A stretch of 60,000 bases of DNA. It comes from Liolophura sinensis (taxonomy: Eukaryota; Mollusca; Polyplacophora; Chitonida; Chitonidae). Each line of letters opens with the position of its first letter. The stretch's first letter is position 1. A program made the position numbers and the translations under genes. Below the pieces are notes generated by a model. The model ran no database searches and had not been told where the DNA came from. It worked only from the letters and a program-made list of their open reading frames with translations. This document shows positions 36,350 to 47,280 of this stretch, piece after piece. The stretch is from assembly GCF_032854445.1 (NCBI RefSeq), contig NC_088302.1, forward strand, positions 33,947,979 to 34,007,978, written 5' to 3'.

Positions 36350-38560
36350 TTAACATTACAGATAGTACACCTAAGAGTCAGATACTTTCTGGAAGGGAAT
36401 TGTTTGGACTATTGTGAAATAATAGCAAAAAATCGATTGGATTTGTGCTGACCGATTGTTTGCAAAAAAAAAAAATACACGGCTTAGCCTCTTTAAGAGA
36501 GAAAGATGCTAATTTCTTCACCATGATGTCGCCAAAATACAAAATTAGGATTAACAGCTTTTCGGTTGAAGTATTAAATGCGCAGTTTTGGCACATACAT
36601 GTATATGACAAAGGGTCGGGTTTACTAACATCATATAATGCTAAGTTAAGTATTCCTTAGTACAGGTTAAAGCGCCAATCAAAAAATTAAATTAAATAAT
36701 TGGCAATTGGCGATGGTTTACGGCCTGGCACTCCTGGTTTCCTCCAAGCAAAATACCCCGGCATGTAATAGGTAGGAAAAGTTCTTGAGTATGATCTTAA
36801 ACACTACTGAAGTAAATTAATACACTGAAAAAAAAAACAAATGTTTATTATTTAAACATATCTCTGCAACAGATAAAATGAAATTTGATTGGAAAGTTTC
36901 AAAAAGCTATAATTTGTTCCGTTTTATAAATTTTAGGAAATTCATAAACTATTCGGAACGGTAACACGTGCACACACTGTAATGAATGCTTACTTTTAAC
37001 ATGTTTAAGGTGTGTTTATTTTTCAAATACACGCGTATGTTTCATAAATATATTGCTTTATGTTATATATACATGTAGTATTTTATAAATACTAACATTT
37101 ATAGTCTAAATGCAATAATTTATGTAGTGAATTGAATGGGTTTATTGGGCAAACGGAGTGATTTAAAGTTTTCAATGTATCTGATCAACATTATAAAGCG
37201 GTCCTATTAGCAATTGTTGGATAAACATGTTTATGTGCTTAAGTATTAGACATTATACAATTAAACATTAAGCACGTTTATTGTCTGTTGTACAGAGATG
37301 TTTAAATATTAAACATTTGTTTTTTCAGTGTATTGATTTTTCAGGCATGCTAACATTTTCTTAATGATTATTCACACGATTATATTAACGAAGCTTTGGC
37401 TAACACCGATAGCTCTTTTATAGTTTTGACTGATAGGACTGATTATGGAGTAGTCGATGATTTTTATTGTAGTAATGGAACGTCTAATCCACTTGACACT
37501 TTCTCCTTGGCATTAATCATAAAAGAAAGCTCCGAGAAGGTCACCAGGGTAAGTTTAACAAAAAAGGCAAAGAAGTCAAAAATATAACAGGGTGTTTTCA
37601 GACCATGACTAGATTTAAACTTTAAAACAAATTTCACGTGCAGTGTTCAGAATCTATCACAATTTGAGTTTCTGGTATGCCATAATCTCAACATGTTAAA
37701 ATAAAGTATTAATTTTCGAATAATGTAAAAAAAGGTCGCTTCGTGGCATCGGCCCTCGGTCAATGTTTCATACTGTCTTATTGTGAACAGTCTCTATTCT
37801 GCATCATCTGACCACTCTGACTTTCAGTGAGTTTATACTTTTACCGCAAAGAACAAAATAAGTATTGAATTGACGTACTCACAGATACGAATATGAACAT
37901 GACCGGTGTTATATGGTACACAAGACTACACCTTACATTTCCACTGTTTGGTCTTTCACGATGTCTGTGGTGGTCTTCTCGTCATTCTTTTTCTTTCATT
38001 ACTCATCTTTTAGATATCAGTCACTTCGGTTGTGTCCTAGTATTGCGATAAGATCTTTACTGTTGAACTATATATTCCTACAGAATATACACGGGTACAC
38101 ATGCAAGTCACGCATTTAAGTTATACACAGCACTGGTGTATGTGTTTCTATTTCAGAGAGCCGGTAGTACCTAACAACTCGTTGTGATGAAGTGTAAAAT
38201 AGCCGATGTTACCATTAGGTACCTTTAGTGAGCTTCATAAAAGAAATGTGATAAGACTAAGTGCATGTATAATAACTGTCGGGCATGCGCATGATGCATG
38301 ATGGAACGTGGACAAAAAGTAACAGTCAAGACCAACGGAAAGCACGTGCTCTGATAGGAGGAAGTGTATATTTGTGGCAATTTTGCCAACTATCACACGT
38401 TCTTCACTGCTTTGGTTTCTCTCTTTGGAATTTTCCTCTGCATTATACAATTTTGTTTGCAGCTTCTTTGTGTTGTATGTACACGTATGTTCGAGTTGAA
38501 GCTCTAACTTCCCCCACTGGTTATTCAAACTTTCGATTGGTTGATTCTGTTTTTACGTAC
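36350..38560. other. intergenic, no confident gene
   Basis: AT-rich. The segment 37354-37550 is open and ends at a possible donor (CACCAG|GGTAAGT region), but no start codon or acceptor fits its frame. The frame at 38285-38602 has no product I recognise. A tail-like GTTAAAGCGCCAATCAAAAA at about 36665 may be a SINE relic. Confidence 0.45.
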
Positions 38561-38569
38561 GTGAAATCT

Positions 38570-38578
38570 GGAAATTCC
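38570..38578. promoter_or_regulatory. possible Rel/NF-kB-like site
   Basis: GGAAATTCC is a palindromic near-match to kappa-B sites, about 190 bp upstream of the TATA box of the first ligand gene. A 9 bp match can occur by chance; binding is inference. Confidence 0.25.
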
Positions 38579-38765
38579 GCTCCAATGGTTACGACTGCAT
38601 GACTAGCCAAAGTCAATTGGTACTGGTGTGATAAGTTAACGGAATTGCAAATAAAGGTAAATAAAACTACATTTATTTTCTCACCAAGCTTCCCAAAACA
38701 TGATAAACCTTGTTTAGAAAATATAATGTTACATCAGCATGCACGCATAATGGCCGTAGAGAATC

Positions 38766-38772
38766 TATATAA
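38766..38772 (+). promoter_or_regulatory. TATA box of ligand gene A
   Basis: TATATAA lies 117 bp before the ATG at 38889, which predicts transcription starting near 38797. The spacing suits a short 5' UTR within the first coding exon. Confidence 0.55.
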
Positions 38773-38888
38773 CTGGCTTCATAAACGGGCATTGGTTGAA
38801 CTGCGCAGAATTTGCACCCCTTTTTATTAAAGTCAACAGAGAGAGACTACAGAGTACCATACAACAGTCCTCAAAATCTGTATTAAGA

Positions 38889-39181
38889 ATGTTCCTGGAG
38901 AGCATTTTACTACTGGCACTTACGACGCTGACCAGTTCCCAACTTTCCGGTCAACAGTATACTGGACCTGCATTTTCTAACCACATCGGAAAGCAGTCTA
39001 ATCTGTCATGCGCAGAGAGATCGTTCTTCAAATCGGCCCGTGAGATTTCGCAAATGGCCCGCGAGATGGGGACGCGGACAAAACAGGAGAACTGGATGAG
39101 ATTCGATCACAAGGTCACGAGACGTACGCTTGGCTCTGTAAGACACAAACGATCCGGTCAGAACTTCTTGGGATGTAGCAC
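38889..39181 (+). CDS. ligand A exon 1 (signal peptide and pro-region)
   Basis: Codes for the signal peptide, a basic pro-region with SFFKSAREISQMAREMGTR and the RHKR processing site, then SGQNFLGCS. The first ATG in the frame is 38889. The donor is AGCAC|GTGAGC, phase 2. Confidence 0.75.
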
Positions 39182-41733
39182 GTGAGCAATACTTAGGTTT
39201 CATGGGGGGACATATCACCCACCTAAAACATGATGGTTCAAGCAATGTACTCTTTTGTATTTTTTTTTGTGTGTGTGTGTGTAATACCCTACAGTCTCTG
39301 TTTAGTTGTACGCCTAGTCATAAAACATGTATTTTGTGCAATAAGTCCCCGGTTTTGCTTGAGTTTGCCATCAAACATTGATCTCTGTATATTCAACAAT
39401 GAGAAATTGCTGAAAATAGACCTCAACAATTAATTCAGTTAAACAATGATTAGGTCACATTTTCTTCCTATTAATTAGAAACAAAATGTCTTTTAGAATT
39501 TCTACAAAAGAAGTTTGACTGTCATAATTTTTATCAGAATTAAGTACTGATTTGCTGACGTCACAGTTATCGTTATTTTCAGCAACATTTATCAGTATCG
39601 TCTGAAATATCACAATAGCAACCTTTATCCACCATTATCACAACTATCGTAATTTAATGCCATTTCATCTCAGATGGCACGTGGGAAGGTCAGTTAGCAG
39701 ACTGCGGATAGTCGTGGTTTTACACGACTCTCTGCCCGGTTTCCTCCCGTCATAAATGTTGGCTGCCGTCGTATAAGTGAAATATCCTTGAGTGCAGCGT
39801 ATAACACCAATCAAATAAACAAATAAATAATAAAAATACATAAATAAGTAATCAATTTAACACAAGCGCTAGCATTGTTGTCATTAACATCAATGTTAGC
39901 ATCATTGATATCAACATCATTGTTGGGTTCACCGTCATTAACAGCATCGTTAACTTGTATCATGGTCATTACTATCATCGTTAGACTCATCGTCATTAAC
40001 ATCATGATTAACATCATCGTTTACTAGCATAATTGTCACGAGCATCATAGCTAGCATCGTCGTAATTATCAATAGCATTGTTGTCATTACCATCTTCGTT
40101 AGAATAATCCTCATTAACATAATCGTTAGCATCATCAATATTACCATCATCGTCAACTAGTATCATAGTTATTGACATCATGGTTAGAATCATCGTCAAT
40201 AACATCATTCAGTGATGACATCCTTTTCCTTAACATAATAAGCATTATCGTCACTGACATCATCACTAACATCGTTATCATTACCATCATCGCTAGTATA
40301 ATCGTCATTAACATCATTGTTAGAATCTAGTGGTAATCGTGATAATACAGCACAGGTGCCTTTCTCCAATGTGGTCGCTGTGAGTTCAAGTTCCAGCTTA
40401 CGCTGGCTTCCTCTCCGGTCCGGTCCGGTCCTCCGTGGGGAGGTCTGTCAGCAACTTGCGGATGGCTGTGAGTTACCCTCGGGCTGTGTCCGATTTCCTC
40501 CCACAGTAATGCTGGCTGCCGTTGTATAAGTGAAATGGTCTTGAGTAAGACATAAAACACCAATCAAATAACAATCATAATCTTTGTTAGACTCACCCTC
40601 ATCACCATTATTATGTTTATGCTCTTGTTCAGGGAAGTGGATTACATTACTTACGGCCTGTGGCAGTATATCATTGACAATGGATCAATCTACACGCTGT
40701 GTTATATCCCGGGCCCAACATATCCTCTGTTCCAACCTATAATGATCGTCAGCTGTGGGTATGGGCCTGTTTGTCTTTGTAGTTGTATGATTACATTTAA
40801 CAAATGTCTGTCAGAAAGTATAAAGCTGCATTAAACATGGACTTGCATGAGCAGTCTAATTTTATGTGGTACTATTAAAGAACTGTAACCTCAAAACGTT
40901 TTAACCTGATTCATTTTCAAATAGTATTTAGAAAGTTTTATATTACAATCACGTCTTAATACATTGGAATATACCCCTTTTTTTCACCAGCGGAATATTC
41001 CTTAACATTCAATGCCATTAAAAAGTTAAGGTAAAGTGGCGAAATACCGAGATTACACGAGGTATTATTTATTTCTTTATTTATATTTGATTAGTTTTTA
41101 ACGCGATTAGGTTACTCAAAGATTGTTCACATCTGTAACAACGTTCAGGGGCCTTCGTGGTTTAAATAAATATAATAGTCCTAAGGTGAAAGAAGACAAG
41201 AAAGAAGACCTTTCTGGCCGAGAGAGGAAGCCAGAAAGAGCTGAACTTGAACTCCCAGGGACCGCTTTGGTGAAAGACTCCTGAGTTATCTTCGCTAGCA
41301 AGGCTATGGGGGCCCTTAATGAATTGTAGAAACTATTTGAAGGGTAACACGTGCACAGACCAAACTGATAATTTGTGAAATGCAACTATTTGGGCTGTTC
41401 TAAAGTAACAGAATAAACATTGGATTTGTGCCTTAGGGGGCGGCGCATGCGCTGTAACGAGTATGGGTGTGACGTAACAAGCTGTGACAAATGCGCGTTT
41501 CAGAAATCACCTACTACAACACCCCTGCCCTCCCATAGTGCTGTGGCTAAAACTAGCACATTTAATATACCCGTTTTAAATGTTTCAGATCACAGACATG
41601 CTGCAACAACGTAGGCCGCTGTGTAGTGATTAAAAGACCAGTGACGTTGTGTGTGTACCTACCTAATGGGCAAATGGGGTTTCGGGAGTTCTACCTTGGT
41701 TCCATGTGTCAGTGTAAGAACTTGGGCAGGTGA
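38889..41733 (+). CDS. secreted cystine-knot ligand A, spaetzle/neurotrophin-like, 3 exons
   Basis: A predicted secreted pro-protein of 187 residues. Exons are 38889-39181, 40633-40758 and 41589-41733 (stop TGA), both introns GT-AG in phase 2. A signal peptide MFLESILLLALTTLTSSQ opens it. The pro-region holds sequon N38LS. A furin-type site RHKR (85-88) would release a 99-residue chain. Its cysteines are 96, 121, 139, 144, 145, 151, 161, 180 and 182, with C-x4-CC in the middle and CQC near the end. WQYIIDN (108-114), FQPIMIVSC (131-139) and the pre-C-x-C segment fit my memory of spaetzle-type ligands, whose active part is about 106 residues and activates Toll receptors. An IL-17-type cystine knot is the main alternative. 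The paralogue is at 53566-58031. Confidence 0.72.
39665..39842 (+). mobile_element. SINE family A, 5'-truncated, in ligand A intron 1
   Basis: GTGGGAAGGTCAGTTAGCAG, GTTGGCTGCCGTCGTATAAG and AACACCAATCAAATAAACAA follow the family A order. Confidence 0.8.
39865..40330. repeat. degenerate trinucleotide array (ATC/GTT/CATT)
   Basis: Roughly 465 bp of AACATCATCGTTAGCATCAT-like sequence with GTCATTA phrases, and a remnant continues after the next SINE to about 40615. The minus strand reads as Met/Thr/Asn/Asp-rich frames in all phases; these are repeat artefacts. Confidence 0.85.
40355..40575 (+). mobile_element. SINE family A in ligand A intron 1
   Basis: CAATGTGGTCGCTGTGAGTT (B-box region), GGCTTCCTCTCCGGTCCGGT, TAATGCTGGCTGCCGTTGTA and AACACCAATCAAATAAC. 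It is inserted within the trinucleotide array, splitting it. Confidence 0.82.
40633..40758 (+). CDS. ligand A exon 2 (N-terminal half of the knot)
   Basis: Encodes EVDYITYGLWQYIIDNGSIY, then TLCYIPGPTYPLFQPIMIVS and C. The acceptor is CTCTTGTTCAG, the donor TGTGG|GTATGG. The same phases (2 in, 2 out) and the same QPI-x-V-x-C end are seen in exon 2 of ligand B. Confidence 0.75.
41080..41310 (-). mobile_element. decayed SINE family A, inverted, in ligand A intron 2
   Basis: TTTATTTATATTTGATTAGT and CGATTAGGTTACTCAAAGAT resemble an inverted 3' end. GAGAGGAAGCCAGAAAGAGC, GAACTTGAACTCCCAGGGAC and GGTGAAAGACTCCTGAGTTA match the inverted head end. The middle is replaced by unrelated sequence. Confidence 0.6.
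41589..41733 (+). CDS. ligand A exon 3 (C-terminal half of the knot)
   Basis: Encodes SQTCCNNVGRCVVIKRPVTL, CVYLPNGQMGFREFYLGSMC and QCKNLGR, then TGA. The acceptor is TTTAAATGTTTCAG. The closing S-x-C-x-C is shared with ligand B (SHCAC). A candidate poly(A) signal AATAAA is at 42131-42136. Confidence 0.74.
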
Positions 41734-41910
41734 TGGAGGACGTCAGTTCAAACGACGTTAATTTCAATTCTGAATACAGTATAGTATGAACATGGCACAA
41801 GACCCTTGTGTTGCAGATTTCAGAAAGCTGGCCTAGATACAAATATCGCATTGCAGCTCTTGGTGTCATAGTAGCAGAAATAATATGCTAATGCACCAGT
41901 TCTGGATGAA

Positions 41911-41985
41911 AGACTAGTTTATTTCGTATGAAAGACCAGTTTATTTCGTATGAAAGACCAGTTTATGTCGTGTGGAAGACCGATG
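41911..41985. repeat. about 22 bp repeat, 3 copies
   Basis: GAAAGACCAGTTTATTTCGT is repeated three times with small changes, in the ligand A 3' region. Confidence 0.8.
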
Positions 41986-42130
41986 GTGTTTCGTAAGATA
42001 TAAACTACAATCTGGCTCAGCCTTCGGATAACTCATATATTTCTATTGGAAAATAATTTTTGAATTGTAGTCTATCCTTCTCCGAAGTTCTAGTATAATA
42101 CTTTAAGATCTTTTTTTCTAAAGAATGTTT

Positions 42131-42136
42131 AATAAA
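42131..42136 (+). terminator. candidate poly(A) signal of ligand A
   Basis: AATAAA about 400 bp after the stop codon, just before the left edge of the 5 kb duplication. Confidence 0.45.
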
Positions 42137-42198
42137 ATATAATGCAGATCATTAATAATATGCAGAGTTTTTTAGATTAATTTTTCAACGAAGGGCGT

Positions 42199-42320
42199 GT
42201 TGCACAAAGCGATCGTACGCTAAGGTAATTATAACTACCATGGCAGCACATGTTGAAATATAAAGCATATATTGAAATGGTATAGTTACAGTCAACTTAA
42301 GCTACGATCGCTTTGCGCAG
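42199..42320. mobile_element. foldback (MITE-like) element, copy 1
   Basis: Ends TTGCACAAAGCGATCGTACG and GCTACGATCGCTTTGCGCAG are imperfect inverted repeats of about 20 bp. Inner arms TAATTATAACTACCAT and ATGGTATAGTTACAG also pair. It has no coding capacity. It is present in both duplication copies. Confidence 0.65.
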
Positions 42321-42524
42321 GAAACCCAACTATTCTACTCCATAGTCACAAACCTGGGCAACGATTCTGATCTTAAGGGTCTCCTGATGTGACATGGGTC
42401 AGAAAATGCGCTTATTTGCATTTAACACACAGCACAGCAGTCAACCCATCAAAATAGTCCTCAGAATGCATAGAATATAGAAATCATATTACGACAATGC
42501 ACTGATGAAATCCTTTCTAATTAT

Positions 42525-42594
42525 GTGACATTATCTTGTAAGACAATGTCATTATCTTGTAAGACAATGTCATTATCTTGTAAGACAATGTCAT
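42525..42594. repeat. 21 bp repeat, 3 copies in duplication copy 1
   Basis: CATTATCTTGTAAGACAATG T three times in a row; the matching place in copy 2 (near 47475) has one. The expansion (or contraction) followed the duplication. Confidence 0.88.
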
Positions 42595-43007
42595 GGACTA
42601 CATAATGCAGAAAACAAGCTTTGTATATCCATCTCGGGCACCCTTGTCATGTTTTTTAAAAATTTCAATAACAGTGTCAAAGTAATCATTGAAAACTTTA
42701 ATTTCATGTCATTTGCATGTCATTACCTGTTTAGTGATATAAAGTATGATTTGTTCAAACTTTGGTCTCATGAGGATTGTTTTGCATGATAATTTATCTC
42801 TTTGTTTTACTCCACATGCAGTAAAGAATATACATTTATGTGACACTTGTCAAAATTATGAATGGAGATATCCATGCACCGCACTTCACCAGGTTCCTGA
42901 TAAATTGCCTGCGTTAAAACCACAGCCGAAACACGGGAGCCGGGTACGAATATAGACACGTATATGTACACACTTGATTTATTATTTGCCGCGAATCACT
43001 AATCCAG

Positions 43008-43216
43008 GAGCCTCTCACCAATGCGGTCGCTGTGAGTTCAAGTCCAGCTCATGCCGGCTTTCTCTCCTGTCTTAGGAGGGAAGGTCCCTCAGCAACTTGC
43101 GTATGATTGTAGATTTTCCCTGGGCTCCGTCCGCTTTATTCGCACTATATAATGCTGGCCTCCGTCGCATAAGTGAAATATTCTTGAGGACGGCGTATAA
43201 AACCAATGAATAAATA
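43008..43216 (+). mobile_element. SINE family A within duplication copy 1
   Basis: CAGGAGCCTCTCACCAATGC, GTGAGTTCAAGTCCAGCTC, ATTCTTGAGGACGGCGTATA and AACCAATGAATAAATAAA. The same insertion is at 47897-48112, so it predates the duplication. Confidence 0.85.
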
Positions 43217-43219
43217 AAA

Positions 43220-44150
43220 AGATCATTCATCTTACGTATTCACCGGTTTGTCAGCGGGCCACAGGTGTGGCGTGCACCGGGTCTAGTAATGATTCTGTTT
43301 CCCACCTTTTGTTTTCAATGTAATCGCTATACGGTTGCACGACGTCTGTTTTTATGCTGACCTGAAGCTATTCAAATACAAACTATCAGGATTCTTTGGT
43401 TACGTCATGAGATCAGGCTAAGCAAACTTCTTGTGTTTCATCAGGCTTTCCTGGAACAACTTAATAATTTGGTTGAAGCCAGTAAACGATAATACGAAGT
43501 AAACGTAACTATATGTTGTAAACATAAGTGATTTGTCACGGCACAAGCGTAATGGAGAACAGATTAAGAACTTCACATATTCATTCTTAAAATTAGTGAA
43601 ATATGGTTTTACAAAACTATACATATGCACAAATATCACATATGCATTAATTAAGGTGTTTTTTTGGTATTTAGAAAACGTCTACCAGCTTTAATCGCTA
43701 AAAACGGGGATTTCATGAAGCGACTGTTGCCAGTCATTGAAACCATTGTGTAAGTCAGTTACCGCCTTTGTGTCGTTTCGGTGCAAAAATACACAAATAA
43801 ATCTTAAATGTCCAGCTTTTAGGTATTGTTTCACTTTGGATTGTACCAGGGCCATCTGGCTTGAGAGGCGAACGATCTGACCTCCCTTGCATTTTGGCAA
43901 TCAGGCAAATGAAATGATTTCCAGCATGGCGAAAAATACAAATTAGCTGCCATGTAAAGAAACATATGTGCTAAAGTGCAGCTGACTGATTAGGGAAAAC
44001 TACGTATAGTGAGACAGTGGCAACGACTGCAGCACCAAAGACACACAAACAGATCGAGCTATAAGTTGGTCCGTTAAAAAGAGCTTTGACATAATTTCGT
44101 GCATTCCTACGTGGAAACTGAAATAATAAGCATGATATACATTGATACGC
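43220..44150. other. downstream region of orphan gene copy 1
   Basis: Short minus-strand frames (43418-43639, 43691-43900) recur in copy 2, but no splice signals join them to the gene. Their conservation is what the recent duplication predicts. I see no separate gene. Confidence 0.5.
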
Positions 44151-44152
44151 TC

Positions 44153-44158
44153 TTTATT
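44153..44158 (-). terminator. candidate poly(A) signal of orphan gene copy 1
   Basis: TTTATT on the + strand (AATAAA on the minus) about 210 bp past the stop codon. It is conserved at 49049-49054 in copy 2. Confidence 0.45.
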
Positions 44159-44365
44159 TTAACAAAAGAAAGAAAAACAAAAAAGCTGGACAGAAAAATA
44201 GATCAGCAGCGTGTACATGTATATATATGTAGCCTATGTAAGAAAGACATGGACGGGTTTTGTCTGGTAAGAACACCGTTCATGGACAAGAAACCGAGAT
44301 AAATACAACTTTTCTCACTATCGTCTCTTGCTAATTAACCTCTGTATCCCCAGAAACCACACTCT

Positions 44366-46217
44366 TTAATATTCCAGATTGTTTCCGTCCCGGGAAACGG
44401 AGGAACACGCTGTAAACACGGAGTGCAAGCGTTGTCCCAGTCCTCGGAGAGCCGCTCTAAGGCGGCGGAATCCTTTGAGTTTCTTCTTTGTGTTTCCAAT
44501 ACTGACCACATTCTGAAGACATTCCTCTCTCTGGGATCTATTTGAGCTTTCTCTCTGGTCCGCAATGGTTTTCATCTTGACCATTTTTACATGTTGTGGA
44601 CTTGTCACCTTTGACTTTCGTGCTGCTTCAACATTCTTGATACCTTTTCGTGCTTCGCTGCCATCAACATTCACTTTCCCGAATGCAGGCACGTTGTTGT
44701 CCTGTACAGGATTTTGCCCAAAGTCCTCCGTTTTGGCCTGCTCAGCAATCGCCATGGGCTTGTGCCAAAGGTCTTTCCCGAAAACATGCGGCATTAACTC
44801 TTGCCGACAATTCTTCTCGGATGTTGTGATATTTTCAATCTCCTGCACACGTGTTCGTTGATAGACCTGCACGGATTCTACTTTACTATTGACAGTTCCT
44901 GTCGATTGCATTTTAATCACTATCTCAGGGAAGTACGGCATTTTCGGCGATTTCTGGCGGTTCTGGTAACTGGAGGCGACGCTGTATGGTCTAGTGCCCG
45001 AGTAGTCTCCAAGGTGAAAGAACTTTGGTTTGTTAACTGAGCCTTTGTTACCTGCAATAAAGAGAACAATTATCATAGTTACGTAATTACATGCATATTA
45101 GCCTTGTGTGTAAATGCTTCAAAGACAAGTTTTTCTAAATGCTTTTATTGATACAAGTTGACAATAAATTTTTTATAAAATCAAAATATTAAATCTGAAC
45201 AGACTACATATAAATTTATTTATAGGCACCCGAAAAATGTTTCAAGCAATTACAAGTAATCTTTTGCAAATAAATAAGTCCCGCTATGCATGACAAATGT
45301 GCTACTATTGTTGTACAAAGATGCCCTTACCTGGAGTGTAAGGTTTGGAGTTGGTTGAGGATACTTGGGTTCTTGCCGACTTTGGTTTAGTCTCCCTGGA
45401 CAAAGTGTTTTGGTAGGCTGTGGTTTGGGTCGCCGCCAGGGTTGCTTCCACGCGGATTGTCCTGTGAGAAGTACAGGCTTTCTTGGGGGTGTGGGTGTCC
45501 CCTGTCTTCCCTAAACTCATGGTCAGGTATCGGGACACTGATTTTTCTCGGGGAGTCTGAGGGCGTAATGCAGTTGGTTTCGGAAACTTTTGAACTAAAG
45601 ATTCGTTTGCTGGCCATTCTTCAGGCCATAAGTGGTGATCTATGTCGTCCCAGAGGTTCCTGGATCCGCTGGCCACGTGAAAGAACCCTCCGGCCAGGCT
45701 ACATTCAGAGTTGAGGATGGCATCACAGGTGAAACCTAGAGGACGACGAATGAATTTAGGTCGAGCGAGACTAAATGTTAAAATTTAATCATGTTAAATG
45801 CGGGCACCAAGAAGCGAGTCGGAGATAAAACAGCCCATTTCAGGAGACAGCCTTTCAGTATAATGACAGGCGTAAATACATGCATCCCTACTTAATACTG
45901 ACTCTGAACCCCGGTCATATAAAGAAATCTGCCATTTTGCTATATATTTCTTTCAAACTGTTACGGAAATTAAGACATGCAGAGATTCAGGAAATAAAAA
46001 GGCGACAACGTTCTGATTACTTATTTTAGGTGTCGATTCTAACAACTTAATTTTGGAAACATTTAGGCCTAAATATTGAGTCCAGATTATGAATCCTGCA
46101 ATTTTATCGTTATTGTAAATACATGGGGATATTCAGTATTAAGTATATAAACTGCATAGGTTTATACATACCTATATCCCTCCCCCAATCGTCATCATTT
46201 GGATACTTAATATCCAT
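44366..46217 (-). CDS. orphan basic disordered protein, copy 1, 3 exons
   Basis: I do not recognise this protein. Exons (minus strand) are 46217-46172, 45735-45331 and 45051-44366, with GT-AG introns both in phase 1, giving 378 residues. It starts MDIKYPNDDDWGRDIG, with no signal peptide or membrane segment. It is rich in K, R, S, T, Q and N, with repeated short basic-proline phrases (PKPTALRPQTPREKS, RETKPKSARTQ). A strongly basic segment KKKLKGFRRLRAALRGLGQR (339-358) precedes the C-terminal LHSVFTACSS stretch; it could be an amphipathic helix or a nuclear signal. Copy 2 keeps every splice site and frame, which supports coding. My hand count between copies is about 19 amino-acid differences against 7 silent ones, with no sign of strong purifying selection. 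Its role is unknown. Confidence 0.68.
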
Positions 46218-46476
46218 TTTCTGTGCACTTATCTGGAAGGGAAAGATAGACCATGCTTTTAAAGTGTTGGCCTATAGCGCTACAGTTCTGTAACCACTAT
46301 GTTAAACATACATGTCCCAACATACATTTACCACTTCAAACTTGTGCTAACCATGGCTTTGCATCTTATACTATAGCCACACTTTTATCCACAAACACAT
46401 ACCTTCAGCTAACTTGCTGTAATATCTACACAACTCTTGTCCTCACAATGCTGTGATACTCTACCGATATTGTTTA

Positions 46477-46541
46477 TGACGTCATAAACGACATACGCGT
46501 TGAACGCGTCTAATTGTGACGTCATAATAAGTGATACGTCA
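46477..46541 (-). promoter_or_regulatory. paired CRE and ACGCGT sites upstream of orphan copy 1
   Basis: Two perfect TGACGTCA palindromes (46477-46484 and 46517-46524) flank ACGCGTTGAACGCGT, and a half site TACGTCA follows. All lie 260-320 bp before the ATG at 46217. Copy 2 keeps both palindromes and both ACGCGT motifs (51843-51890). CREs are bound by CREB/ATF factors; binding here is inferred. Confidence 0.55.
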
Positions 46542-46599
46542 TTATAGAATAGAACTATTAGATGGTAATGCTGGCTAAACATCGTAGGGTCCTATAGGT

Positions 46600-47105
46600 T
46601 TACCATATCAAATATCATATATCTGTCTTTGACAAAAGTGAGTATTGGAGATTGTGACTTTGTCAATGTAATAACCAGCTAGACAAAAATATACATGTAT
46701 CGGTGCAGTCGTCTTGAAAAAAAAAATGGGTTATTACCATTTAATTTACCGGTAACATGATAATCTCGTGTAAACATATGTGCCAAAAAGGAAGTTTACG
46801 AAGGATCATCTCATTCTCATCTGTCTATTTGTATTCTAACAGCCTTACCACTTTTTGGTTCAGAAAGCTGTAGCCTATAAATGTATACATTAATCTTGAA
46901 ACCTCTCCAAACTGAGGCTATAGAAATATACATGTATAGGCTTATGGCTTATGGCCTTAGGCTGGTAGTCTCCCGGCAGTAGCACTAGTCTGTCCCTAAA
47001 CTGGGGTACCGTCTGATGTCAGTTGTTTCGCAAATTAACTATTAAAATGATGTGGAGCCGGGCTTGGCCAAATGCTTAGGCGCATGCCTTCACTGGACAG
47101 TGAAA
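46600..47105. other. right edge of duplication copy 1
   Basis: No gene. GAGCCGGGCTTGGCCAAATG and CATGCCTTCACTGG near 47055 look like a tRNA-derived head without its body. The homologous place in copy 2 (about 52415) joins a SINE-like tail. Confidence 0.4.
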
Positions 47106-47162
47106 TTACAGTCGATTTCAGTATGCAGAGGTTTTTAGATTAATTTTTCAACGAAGGGCGTG

Positions 47163-47280
47163 TTGCACAAAGCGATCGTGCGCTAAGGTAATTATAACTA
47201 CCATGGCAGCACATATTAAAAGCATATTGTGAAACGGTATAGTTACAGTCAACTTAAGCTACGATCGCTTTGCGCAGGAG
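47163..47280. mobile_element. foldback (MITE-like) element, copy 2
   Basis: The same terminal inverted repeats as 42199-42320 (CACAAAGCGATCGTGCG and GCTACGATCGCTTTGCGCAG), with a few substitutions and a short internal deletion. Confidence 0.65.

Larger units (their letters stand above)
42155..47105. repeat. segmental duplication, copy 1
   Basis: This about 4.95 kb stretch is repeated head-to-tail at 47122-52470. Matching marks, in the same order, are the foldback element, a SINE, gene copy 1 and its CRE sites, and GCAAATTAACTATTAAAATG near the right edge. The gene core matches at about 97% by eye; the last about 450 bp have drifted and carry indels. Confidence 0.93.

Noticed and set aside
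38796-38888. Upstream extension of the ligand A frame
   Set aside because: It begins at TTG, and an ATG followed by a clean signal peptide occurs at 38889.
39811-40208. Met/Asp/Asn-rich minus-strand frames
   Set aside because: Translations of the degenerate ATC/GTT array.
42746-42955. Plus-strand frame MICSNFGLMRIVLHD..., repeated in copy 2
   Set aside because: The two copies diverge in frame at the 3' end and there is no start context; duplicated non-coding DNA is more likely.
43418-43900. Minus-strand frames conserved between the duplication copies
   Set aside because: Recent duplication alone explains the conservation; no splice sites or recognisable product.
44565-45040. Plus-strand frames opposite orphan exon 3
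   Set aside because: Antisense shadows of the minus-strand coding exon, whose splice sites and copy-to-copy frame preservation are better supported.
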